A DNA stretch of 59,940 nt from Butyrivibrio sp. (GTDB lineage Bacteria > Bacillota > Clostridia > Lachnospirales > Lachnospiraceae). Made by a program: the position numbers and the translations under genes. The first letter of the stretch is position 1. The number at the start of each line of letters is the position of its first letter. Below the pieces are notes generated by a model, which had not been told where the DNA came from, did not search any database, and saw nothing but the letters and a program-made list of their open reading frames with translations. Positions 8,966-18,364 of this stretch are shown here, one piece after another. The stretch covers positions 1 through 59,940 of the forward strand of contig JAFXTN010000031.1 of NCBI GenBank assembly GCA_017535785.1, given 5' to 3'.

Positions 8966-10714
8966 TTAAGCCTGCTTATCGAAGTCCGCGTCAGCATTGG
9001 CGCCTGTCTGTGATTCATAGACTTCTCTGTAGATTGTGTTGCTCTCAAGGAGCTCTTTGTGCGTTCCGAATCCGCTGACCTGTCCGTCGTCCATAACGAT
9101 GATCCTGTCACAGTCCTGAACAGATGCGATCCTCTGAGCTATGATAAGCTTGGTCGTTCCCGGGATCTCTTCCGCAAATGCCTTCCTTATCTTGGCATCG
9201 GTAGCTGTATCAACAGCACTTGTAGAATCATCGAGAATAAGGATCTTGGGCTTTTTAAGAAGAGCTCTCGCGATACAAAGTCTCTGTCTCTGTCCGCCGG
9301 ATACGTTTGTTCCGCCTTGCTCTATCATGGTGTCATATCCATCGGGCATTCTCTCTATAAACTCATCAGCACATGCCATTTTGCATGCTCTTATGCAATC
9401 TTCTTTTGTTGCGTTCTTATCACCCCATCTGAGGTTTTCAAGGATCGTTCCGGAGAAAAGAACATTCTTTTGAAGTACAACCGATACCTGGTCCCTTAAT
9501 GCCTCGAGGTCGTAATCCCTCACGTCGATGCCTCCGACTGTAACCTTTCCTTCCGTAACATCGTAAAGACGGCTGATAAGATTAACGAGGGATGACTTTG
9601 CAGAACCGGTACCACCGATTATTCCGATCGTCTCACCCGACTTTATCTCAAGAGAGATATCTTTTAACACGGGCTCCTCAGAATCCTTGGTATAAGCAAA
9701 ATTAACGTGATCAAAAACGATACTTCCGTCCTTAACCTCAGTTACAGCATCTTCTTTGTTTGTGATATCAGCCTTTTCCTCAATGACTTCGGCGATTCGA
9801 TTTCCGCTTGCCTGCGCCATTGTGAGCATAACGAAGATAACTGCAAGGAACATCATACTCATAAGGATGTTCATACAATATGCCAAAAGGCCCATGAGGT
9901 CACCTGTTGAAAGGGTTCCGCCAACTATCATGTGTGCACCCACCCAGCTGATAAGAAGGATGCATATATAAACAGTCGCTGTCATCATAGGACCCATCTT
10001 GATGATGTTCATCTCGGCTCTTACAAACATGTTGTAGATATTGCCTGCTGCCTTTTTGAACTTATCGTTTTCATAGTCCTCACGAACGTACGCCTTAACA
10101 ACTCTTATCGCAGATACATTCTCCTGCACGCTCTCATTAAGCGCGTCATACTTCTCAAAAACTTCTTTGAAATAGACGGTTGCCTTGCTCATTATGATCG
10201 CCATGAAAAAGGCAAGTATGATGATGGCAATAAGATATATCGATGCAAGTCTGGGGCTTATGATGAATGACATGATCATCGCTCCGATAACTGTTGCGGG
10301 CGCTCTCATCGCCATTCTAAGAAGCATCATATATGCGTTCTGAATATTGGTGACATCGGTAGTAAGTCTTGTTACTAGACCCGATGTTGAGAATTTATCT
10401 ATGTTGGAAAAAGAAAAGGTCTGAATGTTATCAAACATGGCCTTTCTGAGGTTCTTTGCAAATCCCGTGGATGCCTTTGAACCAAAATAAGCGCCGCCGA
10501 TTCCCGCCGCAAGACCAAATAACGCGATGACAAGCATCATCATTCCGACACGGAAAATATAAGCCATATTCTCGCCGTAAATGCCGTTATCGACGATCTT
10601 TCCCATGAGCTTTGGGATGATCATCTCCGCCGCCACTTCTCCTATCATACAAAGCGGAGTTAATACAGAAACTAACTTGTATTCCTTTAGTTCCTTAGCC
10701 AAAGTTTTAACCAT
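8966..10714 (-). CDS. ABC exporter subunit (permease-ATPase), degenerate-site half
   Basis: 582 residues: exporter membrane domain (about 15-300) and ATPase with Walker A GGTGSAKSS, canonical signature VSGGQRQRL, but Walker B ending ILDDSTSAVD (Asp instead of catalytic Glu) and IAQRIAS (Gln instead of the switch His). These changes are the hallmark of the inactive nucleotide site of heterodimeric exporters, matching the LSQGQ signature of the partner at 7016. RBS GGGAGATG precedes the ATG. It lies downstream of trpA on the same strand, beyond a strong terminator at 10763-10789, so it is probably separately expressed or reached by read-through. Substrate unknown; multidrug or lipid export is the usual role. 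Confidence 0.9.
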   Translation of the reverse strand: MVKTLAKELKEYKLVSVLTPLCMIGEVAAEMIIPKLMGKIVDNGIYGENMAYIFRVGMMMLVIALFGLAAGIGGAYFGSKASTGFAKNLRKAMFDNIQTFSFSNIDKFSTSGLVTRLTTDVTNIQNAYMMLLRMAMRAPATVIGAMIMSFIISPRLASIYLIAIIILAFFMAIIMSKATVYFKEVFEKYDALNESVQENVSAIRVVKAYVREDYENDKFKKAAGNIYNMFVRAEMNIIKMGPMMTATVYICILLISWVGAHMIVGGTLSTGDLMGLLAYCMNILMSMMFLAVIFVMLTMAQASGNRIAEVIEEKADITNKEDAVTEVKDGSIVFDHVNFAYTKDSEEPVLKDISLEIKSGETIGIIGGTGSAKSSLVNLISRLYDVTEGKVTVGGIDVRDYDLEALRDQVSVVLQKNVLFSGTILENLRWGDKNATKEDCIRACKMACADEFIERMPDGYDTMIEQGGTNVSGGQRQRLCIARALLKKPKILILDDSTSAVDTATDAKIRKAFAEEIPGTTKLIIAQRIASVQDCDRIIVMDDGQVSGFGTHKELLESNTIYREVYESQTGANADADFDKQA

Positions 10715-10753
10715 AAACTTTCATCTCCCATCTATCTAAACTACATTTTAAAT

Positions 10754-10789
10754 GATAGCAAAAGACTCCGCGAAAAAAAAGCGGAGTCT
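10754..10789 (-). terminator. Terminator of the trp operon
   Basis: On the reverse strand AGACTCCGC and GCGGAGTCT form a 9-bp stem around an A/T loop (10763-10771 with 10781-10789), followed by TTTGCTATCATTT. It lies 35 bases after trpA and about 50 bases before the ABC gene. Confidence 0.85.
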
Positions 10790-10823
10790 CCCTCTGTAAT
10801 TCTAAATTTATTATAAACCAAAC

Positions 10824-11591
10824 TCACATAGCTGCCTTCATTGAGTGCACATACTCGCCCACGTACTTAGGCGCGTCTTTTCCGTATTTCTCAAGAAGCT
10901 TGACTATCGCAGAGCCCACAATAGCGCCGTCTGAAACAGCCGACATCTTGGCTGCCTGCTCGGGAGTCGAGATTCCAAAGCCGATCGCGCAAGGAACATC
11001 TGTGTTCTCTCTTACAACCTTAACAATGGACTCAAGATCTGTCTTGATCTCGGATCTTGTTCCCGTAACGCCAAGGCTTGAAACAATGTAGATAAAGCCC
11101 TTAGCTTCTTTTGCGATCATAGCGATCCTGTTCTCTGAAGTAGGTGCGATAAGTGAGATAAGATCAACATCATACTTATTGCAAACAGGCTCAAACTCAT
11201 CCTTTTCCTCAAACGGAAGATCCGGAAGGATAAGTCCGTCTATGCCTATATCTTTGCACTTACTTATGAAGCGCTCTGCGCCGTATGAAAAGACAACGTT
11301 AACGTATGTCATAAATACCATAGGTGTAGAAACTTCTTTTCTAAGCTCAATTACAAGGTCAAAGATCTTATCTGTTGTAACTCCGCCCGCAAGAGCTCTT
11401 ACGTTAGCACCCTGGATAACGGGTCCCTCAGCTGTGGGATCTGAAAAAGGGATTCCAAGCTCTATAAGATCAGCTCCGTTGTTACAAGCCTCGATAACTG
11501 CCTTCTTTGTTGTCTCAAGGTCGGGATCTCCGCAGGTTATGAATGCGATAAATGCCTTTCCGTTTTCAAATGCTTTCTTAATATTACTCAT
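10824..11591 (-). CDS. trpA: Tryptophan synthase alpha chain
   Basis: 255 residues. It splits indole-3-glycerol phosphate to indole, channelled to TrpB. Typical motifs: the catalytic Glu in [20 protein letters not shown], the second catalytic Asp in [14 protein letters not shown], and the phosphate-binding [10 protein letters not shown] plus GAIVGSAIV. Its start overlaps trpB by 8 bases, so translation is coupled and equal output of the two subunits is likely. It is the last trp gene, followed by a hairpin terminator. Confidence 0.97.
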   Translation of the reverse strand: MSNIKKAFENGKAFIAFITCGDPDLETTKKAVIEACNNGADLIELGIPFSDPTAEGPVIQGANVRALAGGVTTDKIFDLVIELRKEVSTPMVFMTYVNVVFSYGAERFISKCKDIGIDGLILPDLPFEEKDEFEPVCNKYDVDLISLIAPTSENRIAMIAKEAKGFIYIVSSLGVTGTRSEIKTDLESIVKVVRENTDVPCAIGFGISTPEQAAKMSAVSDGAIVGSAIVKLLEKYGKDAPKYVGEYVHSMKAAM

Positions 11592-12774
11592 GGATATCCT
11601 CCCCTCTGTAGCGCGCGATAGCTGCGCAGTCCTTGTCGCCTCTTCCCGAGATGGTGATGACCATGATCTTGTCCTTTTCCATCTGTCCTGCGATCTTCAT
11701 CGCATGAGCAACGGCATGGGCCGACTCTATAGCAGGGATGATTCCCTCTGTTCTTGAAAGATATTCAAAAGCATTGACCGCTTCATCATCGGTAACAGCG
11801 ACGTACTCCGCTCTTCCGGTGTCATGAAGGTTGGCATGCTCAGGTCCTATTCCGGGATAATCAAGTCCCGCGGATATAGAATAAACAGGTGCGATCTGAC
11901 CATACTCATCCTGGCAGAAATATGATTTCATACCGTGGAATACACCAAGCTTACCTGTATTGATCGTAGCTGCGGTCTCAAATGTATCGATTCCTCGTCC
12001 TGCTGCCTCGCAGCCGATAAGTCTTACTTCTTTATCCTCAATGAAATTGTAGAAGGTTCCGATAGCGTTGGATCCGCCGCCTACGCAGGCCATGACAACA
12101 TCGGGAAGTCTACCCTCTTTTTCAAGCATCTGCTCTTTGATCTCTTTGGAGATAACGGACTGGAAATCACGAACAATTGTAGGGAACGGATGAGGTCCCA
12201 TAACAGATCCAAGGCAGTAATGTGTATCATCGATCCTTGATGTCCACTCTCTCATCGCCTCGGATACCGCATCCTTAAGTGTAGCGGTTCCGCTTGTTAC
12301 AGGGATTACTTCAGCGCCCAGAAGTCTCATTCTGTATACGTTGAGAGCCTGTCTCTCCGTATCCTCTTTTCCCATGAAAACAACACATTCCATTCCCATA
12401 AGTGCTGCTGCCGTAGCGGTTGCAACGCCGTGCTGACCTGCTCCCGTCTCAGCGATGAGTCTTGTCTTACCCATCTTCTTGGCAAGAAGCGCCTGTCCGA
12501 GAACGTTGTTGATCTTGTGAGAACCTGTGTGATTAAGATCCTCTCTCTTAAGATAGATCTTGGCTCCTCCAAGGTCCTTGGTCATCTTCTCAGCATAGTA
12601 GAGATTGGAAGGTCTTCCCGCATATTCATTGAAAAGAGTCTGAAGCTCCTTGTTAAACTGCTCATCGTTTTTATAGTGGTTATAAGCCTTCTCAAGCTCG
12701 ATAACCGCATTCATAAGTGTTTCGGGAATGTACTGTCCGCCATGTATTCCGAAACGACCGTTCATATTTGTCAT
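11584..12774 (-). CDS. trpB: Tryptophan synthase beta chain
   Basis: 396 residues, usual length. It is the PLP enzyme joining indole and serine. The PLP lysine lies in [15 protein letters not shown] (about residue 87), and the phosphate loop in [10 protein letters not shown] near residue 232. The N terminus [18 protein letters not shown] is characteristic of TrpB1. It follows trpF by 13 bases and overlaps trpA. Confidence 0.97.
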   Translation of the reverse strand: MTNMNGRFGIHGGQYIPETLMNAVIELEKAYNHYKNDEQFNKELQTLFNEYAGRPSNLYYAEKMTKDLGGAKIYLKREDLNHTGSHKINNVLGQALLAKKMGKTRLIAETGAGQHGVATATAAALMGMECVVFMGKEDTERQALNVYRMRLLGAEVIPVTSGTATLKDAVSEAMREWTSRIDDTHYCLGSVMGPHPFPTIVRDFQSVISKEIKEQMLEKEGRLPDVVMACVGGGSNAIGTFYNFIEDKEVRLIGCEAAGRGIDTFETAATINTGKLGVFHGMKSYFCQDEYGQIAPVYSISAGLDYPGIGPEHANLHDTGRAEYVAVTDDEAVNAFEYLSRTEGIIPAIESAHAVAHAMKIAGQMEKDKIMVITISGRGDKDCAAIARYRGEDIHE

Positions 12775-12787
12775 GACTTTTCCTTCC

Positions 12788-13408
12788 TTATTTCCTGTTT
12801 CTGACTATATTTACAAATTCCTGCATCTTTTGGCTGTCCTTGACGCCGTCCGTCTCAATACCGGAGCTTACGTCAACCGCAAAAGGTGTTATCGCATCAA
12901 GCGCACCTTCTATATTGGAAAGGTTAAGGCCTCCCGCAAGGAAGAACTCCCTGTCCGCCTCTTTTAACAACTCCCAGTCAAAAGAGTTTCCGGTGCCCTG
13001 TCCGGAATCGAGTAACAGCATATCTGCACTGCTGCCCATAGCAGCTATGATATCACTTCTGTCCTTTATCTGAAAAGCCTGAATCACGGGTTTGTCCGTG
13101 ACAGCCTTAAGCTCTTTTATATAGCTCTCATCCTCGCTTCCGTGAAGCTGTGCAATATCGATTATCCCTTCATCCAAAAGATCCTTGATGATATCGATGC
13201 TCTCATCGACGAAAACTCCGACCGCTTTTATCGAACACTCGAGCAAAGCCTTGAGCTCTTTAGCCTTTTCCTTATCAACTTTTCTCTTACTCTTTTCCCA
13301 AAAGACAAAACCTATGTAGTCGGGCTTACACTTATTGGCAGCCTCGATATCTGCGGGGCGTGAAAGCCCGCACAGCTTTATCTTAGGGATGCGATCATCT
13401 TTCTTCAT
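12788..13408 (-). CDS. trpF: Phosphoribosylanthranilate isomerase
   Basis: 206 residues, a TIM-barrel enzyme converting N-(5'-phosphoribosyl)anthranilate to CdRP. Conserved features: [14 protein letters not shown] near the start (catalytic Cys in KLCG), [15 protein letters not shown], and the C-terminal [16 protein letters not shown] with catalytic Asp. It is separate from trpC (not fused as in enterobacteria) and lies 15 bases after it. Confidence 0.95.
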   Translation of the reverse strand: MKKDDRIPKIKLCGLSRPADIEAANKCKPDYIGFVFWEKSKRKVDKEKAKELKALLECSIKAVGVFVDESIDIIKDLLDEGIIDIAQLHGSEDESYIKELKAVTDKPVIQAFQIKDRSDIIAAMGSSADMLLLDSGQGTGNSFDWELLKEADREFFLAGGLNLSNIEGALDAITPFAVDVSSGIETDGVKDSQKMQEFVNIVRNRK

Positions 13409-13423
13409 ATATAATCCTCAAAG

Positions 13424-14209
13424 TCAAACCAGCTTCGATTTAAGCTCTTTTAACTTTTCCTTCTTATCATCCGCCCTCATAAGCGTCTCGCCGACAAGCA
13501 CCGCATCCGCGCCGATCTCGGAAAGCTTTTGTACATCTTCCGCAGACTTTACACCGCTCTCAGAAACAAAGATCACATCATCGGGGATAATGCTTCTGAG
13601 CTTTGCGCTGTTTCCGGTATCAACGGTAAAGTCCTTGAGATTTCTGTTGTTTACACCGATGATCCTTGCGCCTGCTGCGACAGCAACCTTAACTTCTTCC
13701 TCGTCATGAGCTTCGACAAGAGCCGATAAGCCAAGCTCATCGCAGATACCAAGGTACTCTTTTATCTGCTCGGGACTTAATATGGAACAGATCAAAAGAA
13801 CTGCCGAAGCGCCGAGGATCTTGGCCTCGTATATCATGTACTCGCTCACGGTAAAGTCTTTTCTAAGGCAGGGGATTGACACATTTGCCGCTATTTCCTT
13901 AAGGTAATCATCCTTTCCGAGGAACCACTTGGGCTCAGTCAATACCGATATGCAATCGGCTCCCGCCTTATCATACTCTTTTGCTATATTAAGATAATCG
14001 AATTCTTCCGCAATGACGCCCTTTGAAGGTGAAGCCTTTTTGCATTCACAGATAAAAGAGATTCCAGGTTTTTTAAGACTCTTTTCAAAAGAAAAATCTC
14101 CCTTCGGAAGCTCATAAGCTCTTTTCTTAAGCTCTTCCAAAGATACTTTTTTCTCTGCCTCTTTTACACGCTCCTTGGCGTATGCGGCAATTTCATCAAG
14201 AATTGTCAT
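13424..14209 (-). CDS. trpC: Indole-3-glycerol phosphate synthase
   Basis: 261 residues, TIM-barrel decarboxylating cyclase of tryptophan synthesis. Visible motifs: [15 protein letters not shown] (catalytic Glu and Lys), [37 protein letters not shown] and [10 protein letters not shown]. It starts inside the end of trpD (ATGA overlap). A monofunctional form, with trpF downstream. Confidence 0.96.
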   Translation of the reverse strand: MTILDEIAAYAKERVKEAEKKVSLEELKKRAYELPKGDFSFEKSLKKPGISFICECKKASPSKGVIAEEFDYLNIAKEYDKAGADCISVLTEPKWFLGKDDYLKEIAANVSIPCLRKDFTVSEYMIYEAKILGASAVLLICSILSPEQIKEYLGICDELGLSALVEAHDEEEVKVAVAAGARIIGVNNRNLKDFTVDTGNSAKLRSIIPDDVIFVSESGVKSAEDVQKLSEIGADAVLVGETLMRADDKKEKLKELKSKLV

Positions 14210-15222
14210 CTGTTACTTACCTCTATGATCTTACCGAGTGTCTCAAGTGCCTTGCCTGAATCAATAAGCTCTGCAGCAAGATCCACACCTGCTTTGATAG
14301 AATCAGCCTTTCCACCGATGTAAAGAGCCGCACCTGCGTTCATAAGAACTGCATCACGCTTGGGCCCTTTAACGCCCTTTAATACGTCTTTTGTGATCTC
14401 TGCGTTCTCTTCGGGTGTTCCGCCGACAAGATCTTCTTTTGAACACATATTAAGTCCGAAATCAGAAGGCTTGATAACATATGATTTATACCATCCGTCG
14501 TTGATCTCGCAAACGGTTGTGGGTGAGCTCATTGAAATCTCATCGAGCTTATCCTGTCCGTATACGACCATTCCTCTCTTAACGCCGAGGCTTACAAGAA
14601 CTCTTGCAAGAGGCTCAACGAGGTACTCATCGTATACGCCGAGAAGGAAGAGCTTGGGTGAGCTTGGATTTGTAAGAGGTCCCAAAATGTTGAACACTGT
14701 TCTGAAGCCGAGCTCTTTTCTGATAGGTCCTACATACTTCATTGATGTGTGATACTTCTGAGCAAAGAAAAAGCACATTCCTGCTTCCTTAAGAAGCTCT
14801 ATGCATTTCTCGGGCTCCTGCTGGATGTTTACTCCGAGAGCTTCGAGGCAATCAGCTGTTCCGCACTTTGAAGAAGCTGCTCTGTTTCCGTGCTTGGCAA
14901 CCTTCATTCCACCTGCTGCAGCGACGATAGCTGATGTTGTTGAGATATTGAAGCTGTGTGCGTTGTCTCCGCCTGTTCCTACGATCTCGAACACGTCCAT
15001 ATCTGTCTCGACTTTGGTTGCATGCTCTCTCATAGCAGTTGCACAGCCTGCGATCTCATCTGTGGTCTCTGCCTTTGCACTCTTTGTTGAAAGAGCTGCA
15101 AGGAAAGCCGCATTCTGTGTGGGAGTTGTCTCTCCTCCCATGATCTCATTCATAACTGCATATGCTTCATCATATGTGAGGTCTTCTTTGTTTACGATTT
15201 TTACGATTGCTTCTTTGATCAT
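14206..15222 (-). CDS. trpD: Anthranilate phosphoribosyltransferase
   Basis: 338 residues. It transfers phosphoribose from PRPP to anthranilate. Key motifs: the PRPP loop [14 protein letters not shown] (about residue 82), [21 protein letters not shown], and [21 protein letters not shown]. It begins 4 bases after the trpG stop and overlaps trpC. It is a stand-alone enzyme, not fused to trpG. Confidence 0.97.
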   Translation of the reverse strand: MIKEAIVKIVNKEDLTYDEAYAVMNEIMGGETTPTQNAAFLAALSTKSAKAETTDEIAGCATAMREHATKVETDMDVFEIVGTGGDNAHSFNISTTSAIVAAAGGMKVAKHGNRAASSKCGTADCLEALGVNIQQEPEKCIELLKEAGMCFFFAQKYHTSMKYVGPIRKELGFRTVFNILGPLTNPSSPKLFLLGVYDEYLVEPLARVLVSLGVKRGMVVYGQDKLDEISMSSPTTVCEINDGWYKSYVIKPSDFGLNMCSKEDLVGGTPEENAEITKDVLKGVKGPKRDAVLMNAGAALYIGGKADSIKAGVDLAAELIDSGKALETLGKIIEVSNR

Positions 15223-15226
15223 GGTC

Positions 15227-15796
15227 TTATTCTCCTTTAATAAAACTTCTTAGCATATTTTTACCATCCAAAGTCATGATAGATTCGGGATGAAACTGTA
15301 CTCCGTAAATAGGATATTCCTTGTGCTGCACCGCCATTATCTCGCCATCGTCCGTAACAGCCGTGATCTTAAGGCAATCGGGCATTGTGCTCGCATCCGC
15401 CGCAAGTGAATGATATCTTGCAACCTTTGCTTCCTTGGGACAATTCTTAAAGAGCTCGCATGAATTGTCGAATGTGACCGTTGACTGTTTGCCGTGCATC
15501 AGCTCTTTTGCATAAGTAATTACCGCACCATATGCCATGCAGATCGCCTGATGGCCGAGGCACACACCAAGTGTCGGGATCTCTTTTCCCAAAGTCTTGG
15601 CAACCTCTACTATGATCCCTGCATCCTCCGGCCTTCCGGGTCCCGGTGAAAGGATGATCCTGTCGGGCTTAAGTGCTCTGATCTCATCGATCGTCATCTC
15701 ATCGTTACGGATGACTTTTATGTCGGGGTCTATCTCTCCGACGTACTGAAAGAGGTTATAAGAAAAGCTGTCGTAATTGTCTATAAGTAATATCAT
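15227..15796 (-). CDS. trpG: Anthranilate synthase glutamine amidotransferase subunit
   Basis: 189 residues, class I glutamine amidotransferase that supplies ammonia to TrpE. The catalytic Cys79 lies in GVCLGHQAI, and His/Glu lie in QFHPESI near residue 168. The N terminus [18 protein letters not shown] is typical of TrpG/PabA. Since it lies between trpE and trpD the tryptophan role is clear, but in genomes with one copy it may also serve folate synthesis (PabA). It overlaps trpE by 4 bases (ATGA). Confidence 0.96.
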   Translation of the reverse strand: MILLIDNYDSFSYNLFQYVGEIDPDIKVIRNDEMTIDEIRALKPDRIILSPGPGRPEDAGIIVEVAKTLGKEIPTLGVCLGHQAICMAYGAVITYAKELMHGKQSTVTFDNSCELFKNCPKEAKVARYHSLAADASTMPDCLKITAVTDDGEIMAVQHKEYPIYGVQFHPESIMTLDGKNMLRSFIKGE

Positions 15797-17259
15797 TCTT
15801 CCACCTCCTGTGCCATCTCAAGTGCCTTGAGTGAAGCTCTTGCTTTATTAAGGCACTCCGTATATTCCTTGTGGGGATCGGAGTCTGCAACGATTCCGGC
15901 GCCGCTTCTTACAAATACCGTTCCGTTCTTCTTGTAGGCAAGTCTTATTGCGATGCAAGTGTCCATATTTCCCGCAAAATCGATATATCCGATCGCTCCG
16001 CCGTAAATTCCTCGCTTGTTGTTTTCAAGCTCTCCTATGAGCTTGCAGGCCTTGATCTTGGGTGCTCCCGAAAGAGTTCCCGCAGGAAGGATCGCATCTA
16101 TCGCATCAAATGCATCTTTTCCCTCCTTGATCTTTCCTCGCACTGTAGATCCGATGTGCATTACATGTGAGAATCTGAGGATATCGTGAAGGCTCTCAAC
16201 TTCTACTGAGCCAAACTCGCTTATCTTTCCGATGTCGTTTCTTCCAAGGTCCACAAGCATGTTGTGCTCGGCAAGCTCTTTTTCGTCAACCAGGAGCTCT
16301 TTTTCCAGGGCCTTGTCCTCTTCCTCGGTCTTGCCCCTTGGCCTTGTGCCTGCAAGAGGGAAGGTATGAAGAATGCCGTCCTCAAGCTTAACGAGCGTCT
16401 CAGGTGATGCTCCCGCAACCTCAACATCGGTTCCTGCAAAGTAGAACATATAAGGTGAAGGATTTATCGTTCTGAACATGCGGTATGCGTTTAATAAGCT
16501 TCCTTCGTAAGGAGCTGATAATCTGTTTGAAAGGACTATCTGGAAGATATCGCCTTCCTTGATGTGATCCTTACCCTTTTCGACCATCTCACAGTACTCT
16601 TCCTCAGAAAAAAGAGCTGTGACCTCGCCTGTAAGTCTTCCGTGGTCGTCCTTTTTCTTCTCGCCCTTCTCTATGAGAAGCTTCATCTGTCTGAGCTCTG
16701 TGACTGCTCTGTTGTAGCCGCTCTCTCCGTCTGTAGCCTTCATGTTGACTATAAGAACTATTTTCTGTCTTACGTTGTCGAAGGCGATAACCTTATCGAA
16801 GAGCATCAGATCTATGTCCTTGAAAGCATCCGAGTCCTCAACGGGGCTCTTGGCTGTAGGCTCGCAGTATCCAAAGTAATCAAATGCGAAATATCCAACA
16901 AGTCCGCCTGTGAAGGATGGAAGATTCTCAAATCTTGGGCTCCTGTGTTCAGCCATGATCTCGCGAAGGTACTGAGCGGGCTTATCTGTCTTTACAGTCT
17001 TGCCTCCAATCTGCATCTCGCCGTCCTTGCAGGTGATCTCAAGCTTTGGATCGTAACCAAGGAATGTATAGCGTCCCCAAGTCTCATCCGCCTGTGCAGA
17101 TTCAAGCATGTAGCAGTGCTCAGATACGTTCCTAAGCTTCCTCATGGTCTCTATCGGTGTTATGAAGTCCGATAAGATTTCCATGCTGACAGGGATCACA
17201 TCATATTTCTGCGTTGCTGCGATTTTCTTTACTTCTTCAAGTGACGGTGTGATGTTCAT
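15793..17259 (-). CDS. trpE: Anthranilate synthase component I
   Basis: 488 residues. It converts chorismate to anthranilate with ammonia from TrpG. The N-terminal tryptophan-binding segment reads [18 protein letters not shown], close to the LLES motif needed for feedback inhibition. Chorismate-site motifs include [27 protein letters not shown] and the C-terminal [19 protein letters not shown]. It is the first gene of the operon, with RBS AAAGGAA before the ATG and the T-box leader and promoter directly upstream. Confidence 0.97.
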   Translation of the reverse strand: MNITPSLEEVKKIAATQKYDVIPVSMEILSDFITPIETMRKLRNVSEHCYMLESAQADETWGRYTFLGYDPKLEITCKDGEMQIGGKTVKTDKPAQYLREIMAEHRSPRFENLPSFTGGLVGYFAFDYFGYCEPTAKSPVEDSDAFKDIDLMLFDKVIAFDNVRQKIVLIVNMKATDGESGYNRAVTELRQMKLLIEKGEKKKDDHGRLTGEVTALFSEEEYCEMVEKGKDHIKEGDIFQIVLSNRLSAPYEGSLLNAYRMFRTINPSPYMFYFAGTDVEVAGASPETLVKLEDGILHTFPLAGTRPRGKTEEEDKALEKELLVDEKELAEHNMLVDLGRNDIGKISEFGSVEVESLHDILRFSHVMHIGSTVRGKIKEGKDAFDAIDAILPAGTLSGAPKIKACKLIGELENNKRGIYGGAIGYIDFAGNMDTCIAIRLAYKKNGTVFVRSGAGIVADSDPHKEYTECLNKARASLKALEMAQEVEE

Positions 17260-17293
17260 GGGTTTGGTTCCTTTCGTTTATATTTGTGCAAAA

Positions 17294-17328
17294 TAAAAGC
17301 CCCTGATAGAACTACTATAGTTCTATCA
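17294..17328 (-). terminator. T-box-controlled terminator before trpE
   Basis: Reverse-strand hairpin TGATAGAAC-TATAGTA-GTTCTATCA (arms 17320-17328 and 17304-17312) followed by GGGGCTTTTATTTT. It lies about 35 bases from the trpE start and just after the T-box antiterminator sequence, so it is the regulated stop in the leader. Confidence 0.88.
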
Positions 17329-17600
17329 AGGACGAATATACTTTATCCGCGGTGCCACCTTGATTTCATGGTTTCCATGCGCTTAGCGAGATACCAACAT
17401 ATCTCCGGCAACTGACGTATGCCTTTACGTTGTGGAATACTCGGTAAGATAAATCAGAAGATTTCCTATCTTGCTTTTTGATCCACACCCTCAGCGGTCC
17501 ATTTGACAACTTGTTTCATGCTCGGCTCTCAGCATCCCGGGCTCTCTGTGTTGGCATCATTGCCGTTATCTCCGCTTCAACGGTTTATAATTATTCACTT
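17294..17600 (-). ncRNA. Tryptophan T-box riboswitch leader
   Basis: About 300-base leader between the promoter and trpE. The T-box signature AAGGTGGCACCGCGG lies at 17347-17361; its GGTGGCACC part holds the bulge that pairs with the acceptor end of uncharged tRNA. Stem I begins around 17580. The specifier is read as TGG (17499-17501) followed by A, within AAATGGACCGC, where CCGC can close on the GCGG of the 5' arm near 17571-17574. TGG is the Trp codon, matching the operon. Uncharged tRNA-Trp should stabilise the antiterminator against the hairpin at 17304-17328, turning the operon on in Trp limitation. The family and output are clear; the exact stem I fold was not computed. Confidence 0.92.
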
Positions 17601-17607
17601 AAAGAGA

Positions 17608-17636
17608 ATTTTATACTCTCATTTATGATGTGTCAA
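17608..17636 (-). promoter_or_regulatory. trp operon promoter
   Basis: Consensus TTGACA (17631-17636) and TAAAAT (17608-17613) separated by 17 bases on the reverse strand; transcription would begin near 17600, just ahead of T-box stem I. It lies within 10 bases of the stop codon of the upstream ABC ATPase gene. Confidence 0.8.
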
Positions 17637-17642
17637 CCCTAA

Positions 17643-18227
17643 TTAGGGCACCAGCGTCACTATCCTTCCAAATTCAAGTCCTGTCGTATCTCGTGACGCT
17701 ATGACAAGGGATCCCGATCCCATTTTATCTCTGACAAAAGATATCGCTTTATCACGTATATCTCCTGACAGCCCCTCAAACGGCTCATCCATGATAAGAA
17801 CGTCACTTGGGATGCAGCACGCCCTTACTATGCATACAAGGCGTCTCTCGGCCGGAGAAAGCTCTTTTACCGGTATATCTACTTTGTCCTCAGGAAGAAG
17901 CTTGCACAGCTCTTCTCGAACCGTCTGCTTGAACACTTTCTTACTTACCAGCGAGCAATTTGTCACTGCAGAAAAGCTGTCGCAGAGTCTGTCCTCTTGG
18001 AACACCACTCCTGCATTTATATACGGGTATTTGTAATCCCCAAGGAGTGTCACTTTTCCTGCATCGGGAGTCTCAAGACCCAGGATGATCCTAAGCAGTG
18101 TGGTCTTTCCGCAGCCGCTCTCTCCGGTTAATATATAGCTGTGCTCATCCTCAATATTTATATTGAAATCATCAAGGATCTTCTGTCCGTTAAATGCTTT
18201 AGATATATCTTTTACCTCGATTATCAT
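17643..18227 (-). CDS. Short, degenerate ABC ATPase (nitrate/sulfonate/taurine type), probably decaying
   Basis: 194 residues, against about 240-260 for SsuB/TauB/NrtD-type ATPases. Walker A GESGCGKTT and Walker B VLIMDEPFEGLSG are intact, the Q-loop is present (VVFQEDRL), but the signature is LSPAERR rather than LSGGQ and the switch His region reads ASRDTTG. The C-terminal domain is missing. It overlaps by 4 bases (ATGA) a 40-codon upstream frame that looks like the tail of the cognate permease, and no binding protein is nearby. Therefore it is either a remnant of an importer or a small regulatory ATPase. Loss of function is inferred, not shown. Confidence 0.7.
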   Translation of the reverse strand: MIIEVKDISKAFNGQKILDDFNINIEDEHSYILTGESGCGKTTLLRIILGLETPDAGKVTLLGDYKYPYINAGVVFQEDRLCDSFSAVTNCSLVSKKVFKQTVREELCKLLPEDKVDIPVKELSPAERRLVCIVRACCIPSDVLIMDEPFEGLSGDIRDKAISFVRDKMGSGSLVIASRDTTGLEFGRIVTLVP

Positions 18228-18346
18228 CTGTCTCTCCCCTTCAAAAACGAAAATAACTCCGGGATGTAAATGTATCTGATGACTCTGCTCTTTGGTATAC
18301 GATATACTTTTGCCATCTCCAAAAGCTGCTTTAATTTAACGGACAT
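18224..18346 (-). pseudogene. Remnant of an ABC importer permease (EAA loop and C terminus)
   Basis: A 40-residue reading frame with ribosome site AGGAGAA before the ATG. It reads LKQLLEMAKVYRIPKSR near the start and RYIYIPELFSF near the end. This matches the cytoplasmic EAA coupling loop of SsuC/TauC-like permeases (EMAK-x-Y/F-R-x-P...I-x-L/I-P), which normally lies well inside a 250-residue protein. The membrane helices before it are absent; the XRE gene ends 19 bases upstream of this ATG. Its stop overlaps the start of the ATPase gene by ATGA, the arrangement expected for an intact permease-ATPase pair. I infer a deletion of most of the permease with the junction near 18346. Confidence 0.55.
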
Positions 18347-18364
18347 TACAATTCTCCTTTAGTT

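Noticed and set aside
16564-17175. Long open frame on the forward strand inside trpE
   Set aside because: It lies wholly opposite a well-conserved gene, lacks a ribosome site and shows no family pattern; a by-product of codon use.
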